Positions 50,021 to 62,967 of a stretch of DNA of 64,000 nucleotides are shown one piece after another. The position numbers and the translations under genes are program-made. Source of the DNA: Calliopsis andreniformis (lineage: Eukaryota; Arthropoda; Insecta; Hymenoptera; Andrenidae); contig NW_027480423.1 of NCBI RefSeq assembly GCF_051401765.1, forward strand, positions 12,648,001 to 12,712,000, written 5' to 3'. The notes beneath the pieces are model-generated. The model was given only the letters and a program-made list of their open reading frames with translations. It was not told where the DNA came from and did not search any database. Numbering within the stretch: position 1 is the first letter of the stretch; each line of letters begins with the position of its first letter.

Positions 50021-53000
50021 GCCAGTGTGAAAGTAATGGTCATTTCTACGTTCCGTGCAACCTAGGCTCCACTCTAGGGCGTTGCTCCACAAGATCGAAT
50101 AGTTAGTGCCTTAGATGTCAACGCACGAAGCATAAAATACAATTTAAATACAGCAGTTTTTCCATCGTATAACTGGAATAATTCCAACCAATGTGAATGT
50201 GATAGTCGTTTCCACGTTCCGGGCAACCTAGGCTTCAATCTAGGTCGTTGTTCCACCAGATCGAATAGTTAGGGCCTAAGACGTCAACGCCAGAAGCATA
50301 AAATACGATGTATATACAACAGTTTTTCGATCGTATCAAACGAATAATTGCAACCAGTGTGAAGGTAATGGTCTTTTCTACGCTCCGGGCAACCTAGGCT
50401 TCACTCTAAGGCGTTGCCACACCAGATCGAATAGTTAGGGCCTAAAAAGTCACCGCCAGAAGCATAAAATACAATAAAAATACAACAGTTTTTCCATCGT
50501 ATAACAGGCATAATTGCAAGCAGCGTGAAAGTAATGGTTACTTCTACCTTCCGTGCAACCTAGGCTCCACTCTAGGGCGTTGTTCCACCAGATCGAATAG
50601 ATACGGAGTTAGAAGTCAAAGCCAGAAGCATAAAATACAATATAAATACAACAACTTCTCCATCGTATAAAATGAATAATTGCATCAACTGTGAAGGTAA
50701 TGGTCATTTCTACGTTCCGGGCAACCTAGGCTTCACTCTGGGGCGTTCCTCCTCCAGATCGAATAGTTATGGCCTAAGAAGTCAGCGGCAGAAGCATAAA
50801 ATACAAAATAAATGCAACAGTCTTTCCATCGTGTAAAACTAATAACAGCAACCAGTGTGAAACTTATTGCCATATCTACGTTCCGGGCAACCTAGGCTTC
50901 ACTGTAGAGCTTCGCTCCACCAGATCGAATGGGTAGGGCCTTAGAAGTCAACGCCAGAAGAATAAAATACAATATAAATACAAGAGTTTTTCCATTGTAT
51001 AAAATGAATAATTGCAAACAGCGTGAATGTGATGGTCATTTCTACGTTCCGTGCAACCTTGGCTTCACTCTAGGGCGTTGGTCCACGAGATCGAATGGCT
51101 ATGGACTTAGAATTCAACGCCAGAGGCAAAAAATACAATAAAAATACAACAGTCATTCCATCGTATGACAGGAATAATTGCAAACATTGTGAAGGTAATG
51201 ATCATTTCTACGCTCCGGGCAACCTAGGCTTCACTCTATGGTGTTGCTCCACCAGATCGAATAGTTGTGGCCTTAGAAGTCAACGCCCGAAGCATAAAAT
51301 ACAAAATAAATAGAACAGTTTTTCCATCGTATAAAACGAATAATAGCAAACAGTGTGAAAGTTATGGTCATTTCTACGTGCCGGGCAACCTAGGCTTCAG
51401 ACTATTACGTGGCTCCACCATATCGAATTGTTAGGGCCTAAGAAGTAAGCGCCCGAAGCATAAAATACAATAAAGATACAACAGTTTTTCCATCGTATAA
51501 CAGGAGTAATTGCAACCAGTGTGAAATGGATGGTCATTTCTACGTTCCGAGCTACCTAGGCATCACTCTATGGCGTTGCTCCACTAGATCGAATTGTTAG
51601 GGCCTTAGAAGTCAACGCAAGAAGCATAAAATACAAAATAAATAGAACAGTTTTTCCATTGTATAAAACGAATTATTGCAACCAGTGTGAAAGTTATGGT
51701 CATTTCTACGCTCCGTACAACCTAGGTTTCAATCTAGAGCGTTGCTCCACCAGGTCGAACAGCTATGGCCTCAGAAGTCAACGCCAGAGGCATAAAATAC
51801 AATATAAATGGAACAGATTTTCCATTGTATAGAACGAATAATTGCAAGCAGTATGAACGTTATGGCCATTTCTACGCTCCGGTCAACCTAGGCTTCACTC
51901 TAGGGCGTTGCTCCACCAGATCGAAGAGTTAGGGCCTTAGAAGACAACGCCCGAAGCATAAAATACAAAATAAATAGAACAGTCTTTCCATCGTATAAAA
52001 CGAATAATTGCAGCCAGTGTGAAAGTTATGGTCATATCTACGTTCCGTGCAACCTAGGTTTCAATCTAGAGCGTTGCTCCACCAGGTCGAACAGCTATGG
52101 CCTCAGAAGTCAACGCCAGAAGCATAAAATACAATATAAATGGAACAGATTTTCCATTGTATAAAACGAATAATTGCAAGCAGTATGAACGTTATGGCCA
52201 TTTCTACGTTCCGGGCCACCTAGGCTTCACACTAGGGCGTTGCTCCACCAGATCGAACAGCTATGGCCTAAGAAGTCAACGCCAGAAGCATAAAATACAA
52301 TATAAATACAACAGTTTTTCCATGGTGTAAAACGGATAATAACAACCAGTGTGAAAGTAATGATCATTTCGACGTTTCGGGCATCCTACACTTAACTCTG
52401 GGGCATTGCTCCACCAGATCGAAGACTTAGGGCCTTAGAAGTCAACGCCAGAAGCATAAAATACAAAATAAATTCATCAGTTTTTCCAACGTATAAAACG
52501 AATGATTGCAACCAGTGTGAAAGTTATAGTCATTTCTACGTTCCGTGCAGCCTAGGCTTCACTCTAGGGCGCTGGTCCACCAGATCGAATATATAGGGCC
52601 TAAGAAGTCAACGCCAGAAGCATAAAATACAATATAAATACAACTGTTTTTCCATTGTATAAAACGAATAATTGCAACGAGTATGAACGTTATGGTCATT
52701 TCTACGTACCGGGCAACCTAGACTTCACCCTAGGACGTGGCTCCACCATATCGAATAGTTAGGGCCTTAGAAGTAAACGCCCGAAACATAAAATACAATA
52801 AAAGTACAACAGTTTTTCCATCCTATGACAGGAATAATTGCAACCAGTGTGAAAGTAATGGTCGTCTCTACGTTCCCGCCAACATAGGCTTCACTCCAGG
52901 GCGTTGCTCCACCAGATCTAATTGTTATGGCCTAAGAAGTCAACGCTAGAAGCATAAAATACAAAATAAATAGAACAGTTTTTCCATTGTATAAAACGAA

Positions 53001-55665
53001 TTACTTCATCCAGTGTGAAAGTTAGTGTCATATCTACGTTTTGTGCAACTTAGGCTCCACTCTAGGGCGTTGGTCCACCAGATCGAATAGCTACAACCTT
53101 AGAAGTCAACGCCAGAAGCATAAAATACAATATAAATGCAACAGCTTTTCCATCGCATGAAATGAATAATTGCAATCAGTGTGAATGTAATGGCCATTTC
53201 TACGCTCCGGTGAACCTAGGCTTCACTCTAGGCCGTTGCTCCACCAGATCGAAGAGTTAGGGCCTATGAAGTCAACGCCAGAAGCATAAAATACAATATA
53301 AATACAACAGATTTTCAATCGTTTAAATCGAATAATAGCAACCAGTGTGAAAGTTATGGTCATTTCTACGGTCCGGGCCACCTAGGCTTCACTGCAGGGC
53401 GTTGCTCCGATCGAATAGCTAGGGCCTCATAAGGCAACGCCCGAGGCATAAAATACAAAATAAATAGAACAGTTTTTCCATTGTATAAAACGAATTATTG
53501 CAACCAGTGTGAAAGTTATGGTCATTTCTACGTTCCGTACAACCTAGGCTTCACTCCAGGGCGTTGGTCCACCAGATCGAATAGTTATGGCCTAAGAAGT
53601 CAACGCCCGAAGCATAAAATACAATAAAAATACAACAGTTTTTCCACCGTGTAACAGGAGTAATTGCAAGCAGTGTAAAGGTAATGGTCATTTTACGCTC
53701 CGATCAACCTAGGCATCTTTCTAGGGCGATGCTCCACCAGATCGAATAGTTAGGGCCTAAGAAGTCAACGCCAGAAGCATAAAATACAATATACATACAA
53801 CAGCTTTTCCATCGTGTAAAACGGATAATTGCAACCAGTGTGAAAGTACTGGTCATTTCTACGCTGCTTGCAACCTAGGCTTCACCCTAGGGCGTTGCAC
53901 CAACAGATTGAATAGTTAGGGCCTCAGAAGTCAACGCCAGAAGCATAAAATACAATATAAATATAACACTCTTTCCAACGTATAAACCGAAAGATAGCAA
54001 CCAGTGTGAAAGTTATGGTCATCTCTACGTTCCGGGCAACCTAGGCTTCACTCTAGGGCGGTGCTCCACCAGATCAAATAGTTAGGGCCAAAGAAGTCAA
54101 CGCCAGAAGCATAAAATACAACTTAAATACAACAGATTTTCCATCGTATATAATGTATATTTGCAAACAGTGTGAAAGTAATGGTCACTTCTACGTACCG
54201 GGCAACCTAGACTCCATTCTAGGGCGTTGCTCCACCAGACCGAATAGCTTGGGCTTTAGAAGTCAACGCCAGAAGGATAAAATACTATAAAGATGCAAAA
54301 GTTTTTCCATCGTATAACAGGAATAACTGCAGACAGTATGAAAGTACTGGTCATTTCTACGTTCCGGGTAACCTAGGTTTCACTCTAGGGCGTTGCTCCA
54401 CCAGATCGAATAGCTAGGGGCTTAGAATTCAACGCCAGAAGGATAAAATACAATATAAGTACAACAGTTTTTCCATCGTATAAAATGAATAATTGCAACC
54501 AGAGTGAAAGTAATGGTCACTTCAACGTTCCGGGCAACGTAGGTTTCACTCTAGGGCGTTGATCCACCATAGGGAATAGTTAGGGCCTAAGAAGTCAACG
54601 CCAGAAGCATAAAATACAATATAAATACAACAGATTTTCCATCGTATAAATCGAATAATAGCAACCAGTGTGAAAGTTATGGTCATTTCTACGGTCCGGG
54701 CCACCTAGGCTTCACTCCAGGGCGTTGCTCCGACAGATCGAATAGTTAGGGCCTCATAAGGCAACGCCCGAGGCATAAAATACAAAATAAATAGAACAGT
54801 TTTTCCATTGTATATAACGAATTATTGCAACCAGTGCGAAAGTTATGGTCATTTCTACGCTCCGTACAACCTAGGCTTCACTCTAGGGCGTTGGTCCACC
54901 AGATCGAATAGTTATGGCCTAAGAAGTCAACGCCAGAAGCATAAAATACAAAATAAATAGAACAGTTTTTCCATCGTATAAAACGAATAGTTGCTACCGG
55001 TGTGAAAGTTATGGTCATTTCTACGTTCCGGGCAACCTATGCTTCACTCTAGGGCGGTGCTCTACCAGATTAAATAGATAGTGCCTAAGAAGTCAACGCC
55101 AGAAGTATAAAATACAATTAAATACAACAGCTTTTCCATCGTATATAATGTATATTTGCAAACAGTCTGAAAGTAATGGTCATTTCCATGTTCCGGGCAA
55201 CCTAGTCTTCACCCTAGGGCGATGTTCCACCAGATCGAATAGTTAGGGCCTAAGAAGTCATCGCCAGAAGAATACAATACAATACAAGTACAAAAGTTTT
55301 TCCATCGTATAAAATGAATAATTGCAAACATTGTGAAAGTAATGGTCATTTCTACGTTCCGGGCAGCCTAGGCGTCACTCTTGGGCGTTGCTCCACCACA
55401 TCTAATAGCTACGGCCTTAGAAGTCAGCTCCAGTTGAATAAAATACAATAAAGATGCCACAGCTTTTCCATCGTATAAAACGAATAATTGCAACCAGTGT
55501 GAAAGTTATGGTCATTTCTACTTTCCCGGCAAGCTAGGCTTCACCCTAGGGCGTTGTTCCACCAGATCGAATAGTTAGGGCCTAAGAAGTCAACGCCAGA
55601 AGCATAAAATACAATATAAATATAACAGTCTTTCCATCGTATAAAACGAAAGATAGCAACCAGTG
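50021..55665 (-). repeat. Heterogeneous reverse satellite with local duplications
   Basis: About 34 monomers. A two-monomer step is visible where aacctaggtttcaatctaga near 51719 recurs near 52051 (332 bp). 52640-53700 is an older copy of 63090-64000 at offset 10450. 54570-54945 matches about 58884-59260 at offset 4314 (26 monomers minus 2). A 4-bp deletion in ctccgatcgaata near 53409 (ctccgacagatcgaata elsewhere) shifts the local phase. Nothing non-satellite was seen. Confidence 0.78.
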
Positions 55666-58600
55666 TGAAAGTTATGGTCATTTCTACGTTCCGGGCAACC
55701 TAGGCTTCACTCTAGGGCGTTGCTCCACCAGATCGAATAGTTAGGGCCTCAGAAGTCAACGCCCGAAGCATAAAATACGATATAAATACTACAGCTTCTC
55801 CACAGTGTAAAACGAATAATTGCAACCAGTGTGGAAGTTATGGTCATTGCTACGTTCCGCGCAACCTACCCTTCACCATAGGGCGTCGCTCTAGCAGATC
55901 GAATAGTCACGGCCTTAGAAGTCAGCGCCAGAAGCATAAAATACAATAAAGATGCAACAGTTTTTCCATCGTACAATATGAATAATAGCAAACAGTGTGA
56001 AAGTAATTGTCATTTCTACGTTCCGGGCAACCTAGGCTTCACTCTACGTCGTTGCTCCACCTGATCAAATAGCTAGCGACATAGAATTAAACGCCAGAAG
56101 CATAGAATACAATAAAAATACATCAGTTTTTCCATCGTGTAACAGGAATAATTGCAACCAGTGTGAATGTAATGGTCATTTCTACGTTCCGCGCAACCTG
56201 GGCTTTACCCTAGGGCGTTGTTCCACCAGATGGAATAGTTAGGGCCTAACAAGTCAACGCCAAAAGCATAAAATACGATATAAATACAACAGCTTTTCCA
56301 TCGTATTAAACGAATAATTGCAACCAGTGTGGAAGTTATGGTCATTTCTACGCTCCGGGCAACCTAGGCTTCACTCTAGGGCGGTGCTCCACCAGATCAA
56401 ATAGTTAGGGCCTAAGAAGTCAACGCCAGAAGCATAAAATACAACTTAAATACATCAGATTTTCCATCGCATATAATGTATATTTGCAAACAGTGTGAAA
56501 GTAATGGTCACTTCTACGTACCGGGCAACCTAGGCTCCACTCTGGGGCGTTGCTCCACCAGACCGAATAGCTTGGGCCTTAGAAGTCATCGCCAGAAGGA
56601 TAAAATACTATAAAGATGCAAAAGTTTTTCCATCGTATAACAGGAATAACTGCAGACAGCATGAAAGTACTGGTCATTTCTACGTTCCGGGCAACCTATG
56701 CTCCACTCTAGGGCGGTGCTCTACCAGATCAAATAGTTAGGGCGTAAGAAGTCAACGCCTTGAGCATAAACTACAATATAAATACAACAGCTTTTCCATC
56801 GTATATAATGTATATTTGCAAACAGTGTGAAAGTAATGGTCACTTCAACGTTCCGGGCAACGTAGGTTTCACTCTAGGGCGTTGATCCACCATAGGGAAT
56901 AGTTAGGGCCTAAGAAGTCAACGCCAGAAGCATAAAATACAATATAAATACAACAGCTGTTCAATCGTATAAAACGAATAATTGCAACCAGTGTGAAAGT
57001 TATGGACATTTCTACATTCCGGCCAACCTAGGCTTCACTCTAGGGCGTTGCTCCACCAGATCGAATAGCTACGGCCTTAGAAGTCAACGCGAGAGGCATA
57101 AAGTACAATATAAATACAACAGCTTTTCCATCGTACAAAATGAATAATAGCAAACAGTGTGAAAGTAATTGTCATTTATACGTTCCGGGCAACCTAGGCT
57201 TCACACTAGGTCGTTGCTCCACCTGATCAAATATCTAGCGACTTAGAATTAAACGCCAGAAGCATAGAATACAATAAAAATACAACAGTTTTTCCATCGT
57301 ATAACAGGAATAATTGCAACCCGTGTGAATGTAATGGCCATTTCTACGTTCTGGGCAACCTAGGTTTCACCCTAGGCCGTTGTTCCACCAGATCGAATAG
57401 TTAGGGCCTAAGAAGTGAACGCCAGAAGCATAAAATGCAATAAAAATACAACAGTTTTACCATCGTATAGCAGGAATAATTTGCAACCAGTGTGATAGTA
57501 GTGGTCATTACTACGTTCCGGGCAACCCAGGTTTCACTCCAGGCCGTTGCTCCACCAGATCGAATAGTTACGGCCTAAGAAGACAACGCCAGAAGCATCA
57601 AATACGATAAAGACGCAACAGTTTTTCCATTGTATAAAACGAATAATCGCAACCAGTGTGAAAGTAATGGTCATTTCTACGTTCCGAGCTACCTAGGCAT
57701 CACTCTATGGCGTTGCTCCACTAGATCGAATTGTTAGGGCCTTAGAAGTCAACGCAAGAAGCATAAAATACAATATAAATACAACAGTTTGTCCATCGTG
57801 TAACAGGAATAAATGCAACCAGTGTGAAGGTAATGGTCATTTCTACGTTCCGGGCAACCTAGGCTTCACTCTAGGGCGTTGGTCCACCAGATCGAATAGC
57901 TACGACCTTAGAAGTCAACGCCAGAAGCATAAAATACAATGTAAATACAACAGCTTTTCCATCGTATAAAATGAATAATTGCAATCAGTGTGAATGTAAT
58001 GGTCATTTCTACGCTCCGGTCAACCTAGGCTTCACTCTAGGGCGTTGCTCCACCAGATCGAAGAGCTAGGGCCTTAGAAGACAACGCCCGAAGCATAAAA
58101 TACAAAATAAATGGAACAGTCTTTCCATCGTATAAAACGAATAATTGCAGACAGTGTGAAAGTTATGGTCATTTCCACGTTCCGTGCAACCTAGGCTTCA
58201 ATCTAGGGCGTTGCTCAACCAGATCGAATAGTTATGGCCTAAGAAGACAACGCCAGAAGCATAAAATACAATATTAATGGAACAGTCTTTCCATTGCATA
58301 GAACGAATAATTCCAACCAGTATGAACGTTATGGTCATTTCTACGTTCCGGGCCACCTAGGCTTCACCCTGGGACGTGGCTCCACCATATCGAATAGTTA
58401 GGGCCTATGAAGTCAACGCCAGAAGCATAAAATACAAAATAAATTCAACAGTTTTTCCATCGTATAAAACGAATAATTGCAACCAGTGTGAAAGTGAAGG
58501 TCATTTCTACGTTTCGGGCAGCCTAGGCTTCACTCGAGGGCGTTGCTCCACCAGAAGAATTGATAGGGCCTAAGAAGTCAACGCTAGAAGCATAAAATAC

Positions 58601-59316
58601 AATATAAATACAACAGATTTTCCATCGTATAAATCGAATAATAGCAACCAGTGTGAAAGTTATGGTCATTTCTGCGGTCCGGGCCACCTAGGCTTCACTC
58701 CAGAGCGTTGCTCCGACAGATCGAATAGCTAGGGCCTCATAAGGCAAAGCCCGAGGCATAAAATACAAAATAAATTCAACAGTTTTTCCATCGTATAAAA
58801 CGAATAATTGCAACCAGTGTGAAAGTGAGGGTCATTTCTACGTTTCGGGCAGCCTAGGCTTCACTCGAGGGCGTTGCTCCACCAGAAGAATAGATAGGGC
58901 CTAAGAAGTCAACGCTGGAAGCATAAAATACAATATAAATACAACAGATTTTCCATCGTATAAATCGAATAATAGCAACCAGTGTGAAAGTTATGGTCAT
59001 TTCTACGGTCCGGGCCACCTAGGCTTCACTCCAGGGCGTTGCTCCGACAGATCGAATAGTTAGGGCCTCATAAGGCAACGCCCGAGGCATAAAATACAAA
59101 ATAAATAGAACAGTTTTTCCATTGTATATAACGAATTATTGCAACCAGTGCGAAAGTTATGGTCATTTCTACGCTCCGTACAACCTAGGCTTCACTCTAG
59201 GGCGTTGGTCCACCAGATCGAATAGTTATGGCCTAAGAAGTCAACGCCAGAAGCATAAAATACAATATAAATACAACAGTTTTTCCATTGTACAAAACGA
59301 ATAATTGCAACCAGTA
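55666..59316 (-). repeat. 3651-bp tandem duplication, copy 1
   Basis: This 22-monomer unit (22 x 166 minus 1) is directly followed by a near-identical copy. The identity begins at 55666, where cagtgtgaaa and cagtatgaaa differ just upstream, and ends at 59320/62971. Within the unit, about 58440-58770 is followed by a related 331-bp pair of monomers, including a shortened 165-bp monomer with accagaagaat in place of accagatcgaat. The unit is a mosaic of segments seen singly at 49-54 kb. Confidence 0.9.
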
Positions 59317-62300
59317 TGAAAGTTATGGTCATTTCTACGTTCCGGGCAACCTAGGCTTCACTCTAGGGCGTTGCTCCACCAGATCGAATAGTTAGGGCCT
59401 CAGAAGTCAACGCCCGAAGCATAAAATACGATATAAATACTACAGCTTCTCCACAGTGTAAAACGAATAATTGCAACCAGTGTGGAAGTTATGGTCATTG
59501 CTACGTTCCGCGCAACCTACCCTTCACCATAGGGCGTCGCTCTAGCAGATCGAATAGTCACGGCCTTAGAAGTCAGCGCCAGAAGCATAAAATACAATAA
59601 AGATGCAACAGTTTTTCCATCGTACAATATGAATAATAGCAAACAGTGTGAAAGTAATTGTCATTTCTACGTTCCGGGCAACCTAGGCTTCACTCTACGT
59701 CGTTGCTCCACCTGATCAAATAGCTAGCGACATAGAATTAAACGCCAGAAGCATAGAATACAATAAAAATACATCAGTTTTTCCATCGTGTAACAGGAAT
59801 AATTGCAACCAGTGTGAATGTAATGGTCATTTCTACGTTCCGCGCAACCTGGGCTTTACCCTAGGGCGTTGTTCCACCAGATGGAATAGTTAGGGCCTAA
59901 CAAGTCAACGCCAAAAGCATAAAATACGATATAAATACAACAGCTTTTCCATCGTATTAAACGAATAATTGCAACCAGTGTGGAAGTTATGGTCATTTCT
60001 ACGCTCCGGGCAACCTAGGCTTCACTCTAGGGCGGTGCTCCACCAGATCAAATAGTTAGGGCCTAAGAAGTCAACGCCAGAAGCATAAAATACAACTTAA
60101 ATACATCAGATTTTCCATCGCATATAATGTATATTTGCAAACAGAGTGAAAGTAATGGTCACTTCTACGTACCGGGCAACCTAGGCTCCACTCTGGGGCG
60201 TTGCTCCACCAGACCGAATAGCTTGGGCCTTAGAAGTCATCGCCAGAAGGATAAAATACTATAAAGATGCAAAAGTTTTTCCATCGTATAACAGGAATAA
60301 CTGCAGACAGCATGAAAGTACTGGTCATTTCTACGTTCCGGGCAACCTATGCTCCACTCTAGGGCGGTGCTCTACCAGATCAAATAGTTAGGGCGTAAGA
60401 AGTCAACGCCTTGAGCATAAACTACAATATAAATACAACAGCTTTTCCATCGTATATAATGTATATTTGCAAACAGTGTGAAAGTAATGGTCACTTCAAC
60501 GTTCCGGGCAACGTAGGTTTCACTCTAGGGCGTTGATCCACCATAGGGAATAGTTAGGGCCTAAGAAGTCAACGCCAGAAGCATAAAATACAATATAAAT
60601 ACAACAGCTGTTCAATCGTATAAAACGAATAATTGCAACCAGTGTGAAAGTTATGGACATTTCTACATTCCGGCCAACCTAGGCTTCACTCTAGGGCGTT
60701 GCTCCACCAGATCGAATAGCTACGGCCTTAGAAGTCAACGCGAGAGGCATAAAGTACAATATAAATACAACAGCTTTTCCATCGTACAAAATGAATAATA
60801 GCAAACAGTGTGAAAGTAATTGTCATTTATACGTTCCGGGCAACCTAGGCTTCACACTAGGTCGTTGCTCCACCTGATCAAATATCTAGCGACTTAGAAT
60901 TAAACGCCAGAAGCATAGAATACAATAAAAATACAACAGTTTTTCCATCGTATAACAGGAATAATTGCAACCCGTGTGAATGTAATGGCCATTTCTACGT
61001 TCTGGGCAACCTAGGTTTCACCCTAGGCCGTTGTTCCACCAGATCGAATAGTTAGGGCCTAAGAAGTGAACGCCAGAAGCATAAAATGCAATAAAAATAC
61101 AACAGTTTTACCATCGTATAGCAGGAATAATTTGCAACCAGTGTGATAGTAGTGGTCATTACTACGTTCCGGGCAACCCAGGTTTCACTCCAGGCCGTTG
61201 CTCCACCAGATCGAATAGTTACGGCCTAAGAAGACAACGCCAGAAGCATCAAATACGATAAAGACGCAACAGTTTTTCCATTGTATAAAACGAATAATCG
61301 CAACCAGTGTGAAAGTAATGGTCATTTCTACGTTCCGAGCTACCTAGGCATCACTCTATGGCGTTGCTCCACTAGATCGAATTGTTAGGGCCTTAGAAGT
61401 CAACGCAAGAAGCATAAAATACAATATAAATACAACAGTTTGTCCATCGTGTAACAGGAATAAATGCAACCAGTGTGAAGGTAATGGTCATTTCTACGTT
61501 CCGGGCAACCTAGGCTTCACTCTAGGGCGTTGGTCCACCAGATCGAATAGCTACGACCTTAGAAGTCAACGCCAGAAGCATAAAATACAATGTAAATACA
61601 ACAGCTTTTCCATCGTATAAAATGAATAATTGCAATCAGTGTGAATGTAATGGTCATTTCTACGCTCCGGTCAACCTAGGCTTCACTCTAGGGCGTTGCT
61701 CCACCAGATCGAAGAGCTAGGGCCTTAGAAGACAACGCCCGAAGCATAAAATACAAAATAAATGGAACAGTCTTTCCATCGTATAAAACGAATAATGGCA
61801 GACAGTGTGAAAGTTATGGTCATTTCCACGTTCCGTGCAACCTAGGCTTCAATCTAGGGCGTTGCTCAACCAGATCGAATAGTTATGGCCTAAGAAGACA
61901 ACGCCAGAAGCATAAAATACAATATTAATGGAACAGTCTTTCCATTGCATAGAACGAATAATTCCAACCAGTATGAACGTTATGGTCATTTCTACGTTCC
62001 GGGCCACCTAGGCTTCACCCTGGGACGTGGCTCCACCATATCGAATAGTTAGGGCCTATGAAGTCAACGCCAGAAGCATAAAATACAAAATAAATTCAAC
62101 AGTTTTTCCATCGTATAAAACGAATAATTGCAACCAGTGTGAAAGTGAAGGTCATTTCTACGTTTCGGGCAGCCTAGGCTTCACTCGAGGGCGTTGCTCC
62201 ACCAGAAGAATTGATAGGGCCTAAGAAGTCAACGCTAGAAGCATAAAATACAATATAAATACAACAGATTTTCCATCGTATAAATCGAATAATAGCAACC

Positions 62301-62967
62301 AGTGTGAAAGTTATGGTCATTTCTGCGGTCCGGGCCACCTAGGCTTCACTCCAGAGCGTTGCTCCGACAGATCGAATAGCTAGGGCCTCATAAGGCAAAG
62401 CCCGAGGCATAAAATACAAAATAAATTCAACAGTTTTTCCATCGTATAAAACGAATAATTGCAACCAGTGTGAAAGTGAGGGTCATTTCTACGTTTCGGG
62501 CAGCCTAGGCTTCACTCGAGGGCGTTGCTCCACCAGAAGAATAGATAGGGCCTAAGAAGTCAACGCTGGAAGCATAAAATACAATATAAATACAACAGAT
62601 TTTCCATCGTATAAATCGAATAATAGCAACCAGTGTGAAAGTTATGGTCATTTCTACGGTCCGGGCCACCTAGGCTTCACTCCAGGGCGTTGCTCCGACA
62701 GATCGAATAGTTAGGGCCTCATAAGGCAACGCCCGAGGCATAAAATACAAAATAAATAGAACAGTTTTTCCATTGTATATAACGAATTATTGCAACCAGT
62801 GCGAAAGTTATGGTCATTTCTACGCTCCGTACAACCTAGGCTTCACTCTAGGGCGTTGGTCCACCAGATCGAATAGTTGTGGCCTAAGAAGTCAACGCCA
62901 GAAGCATAAAATACAATATAAATACAACAGTTTTTCCATTGTACAAAACGAATAATTGCAACCAGTA
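59317..62967 (-). repeat. 3651-bp tandem duplication, copy 2
   Basis: Reading along both copies I noticed only three differences: acagagtgaaag near 60143 for acagtgtgaaag, aataatggcag near 61793 for aataattgcag, and gttgtggcc near 62877 for gttatggcc. Identity is thus above 99.8% over 3.6 kb, much higher than between other blocks of the reverse arm. This marks the youngest rearrangement in the window. Confidence 0.9.
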
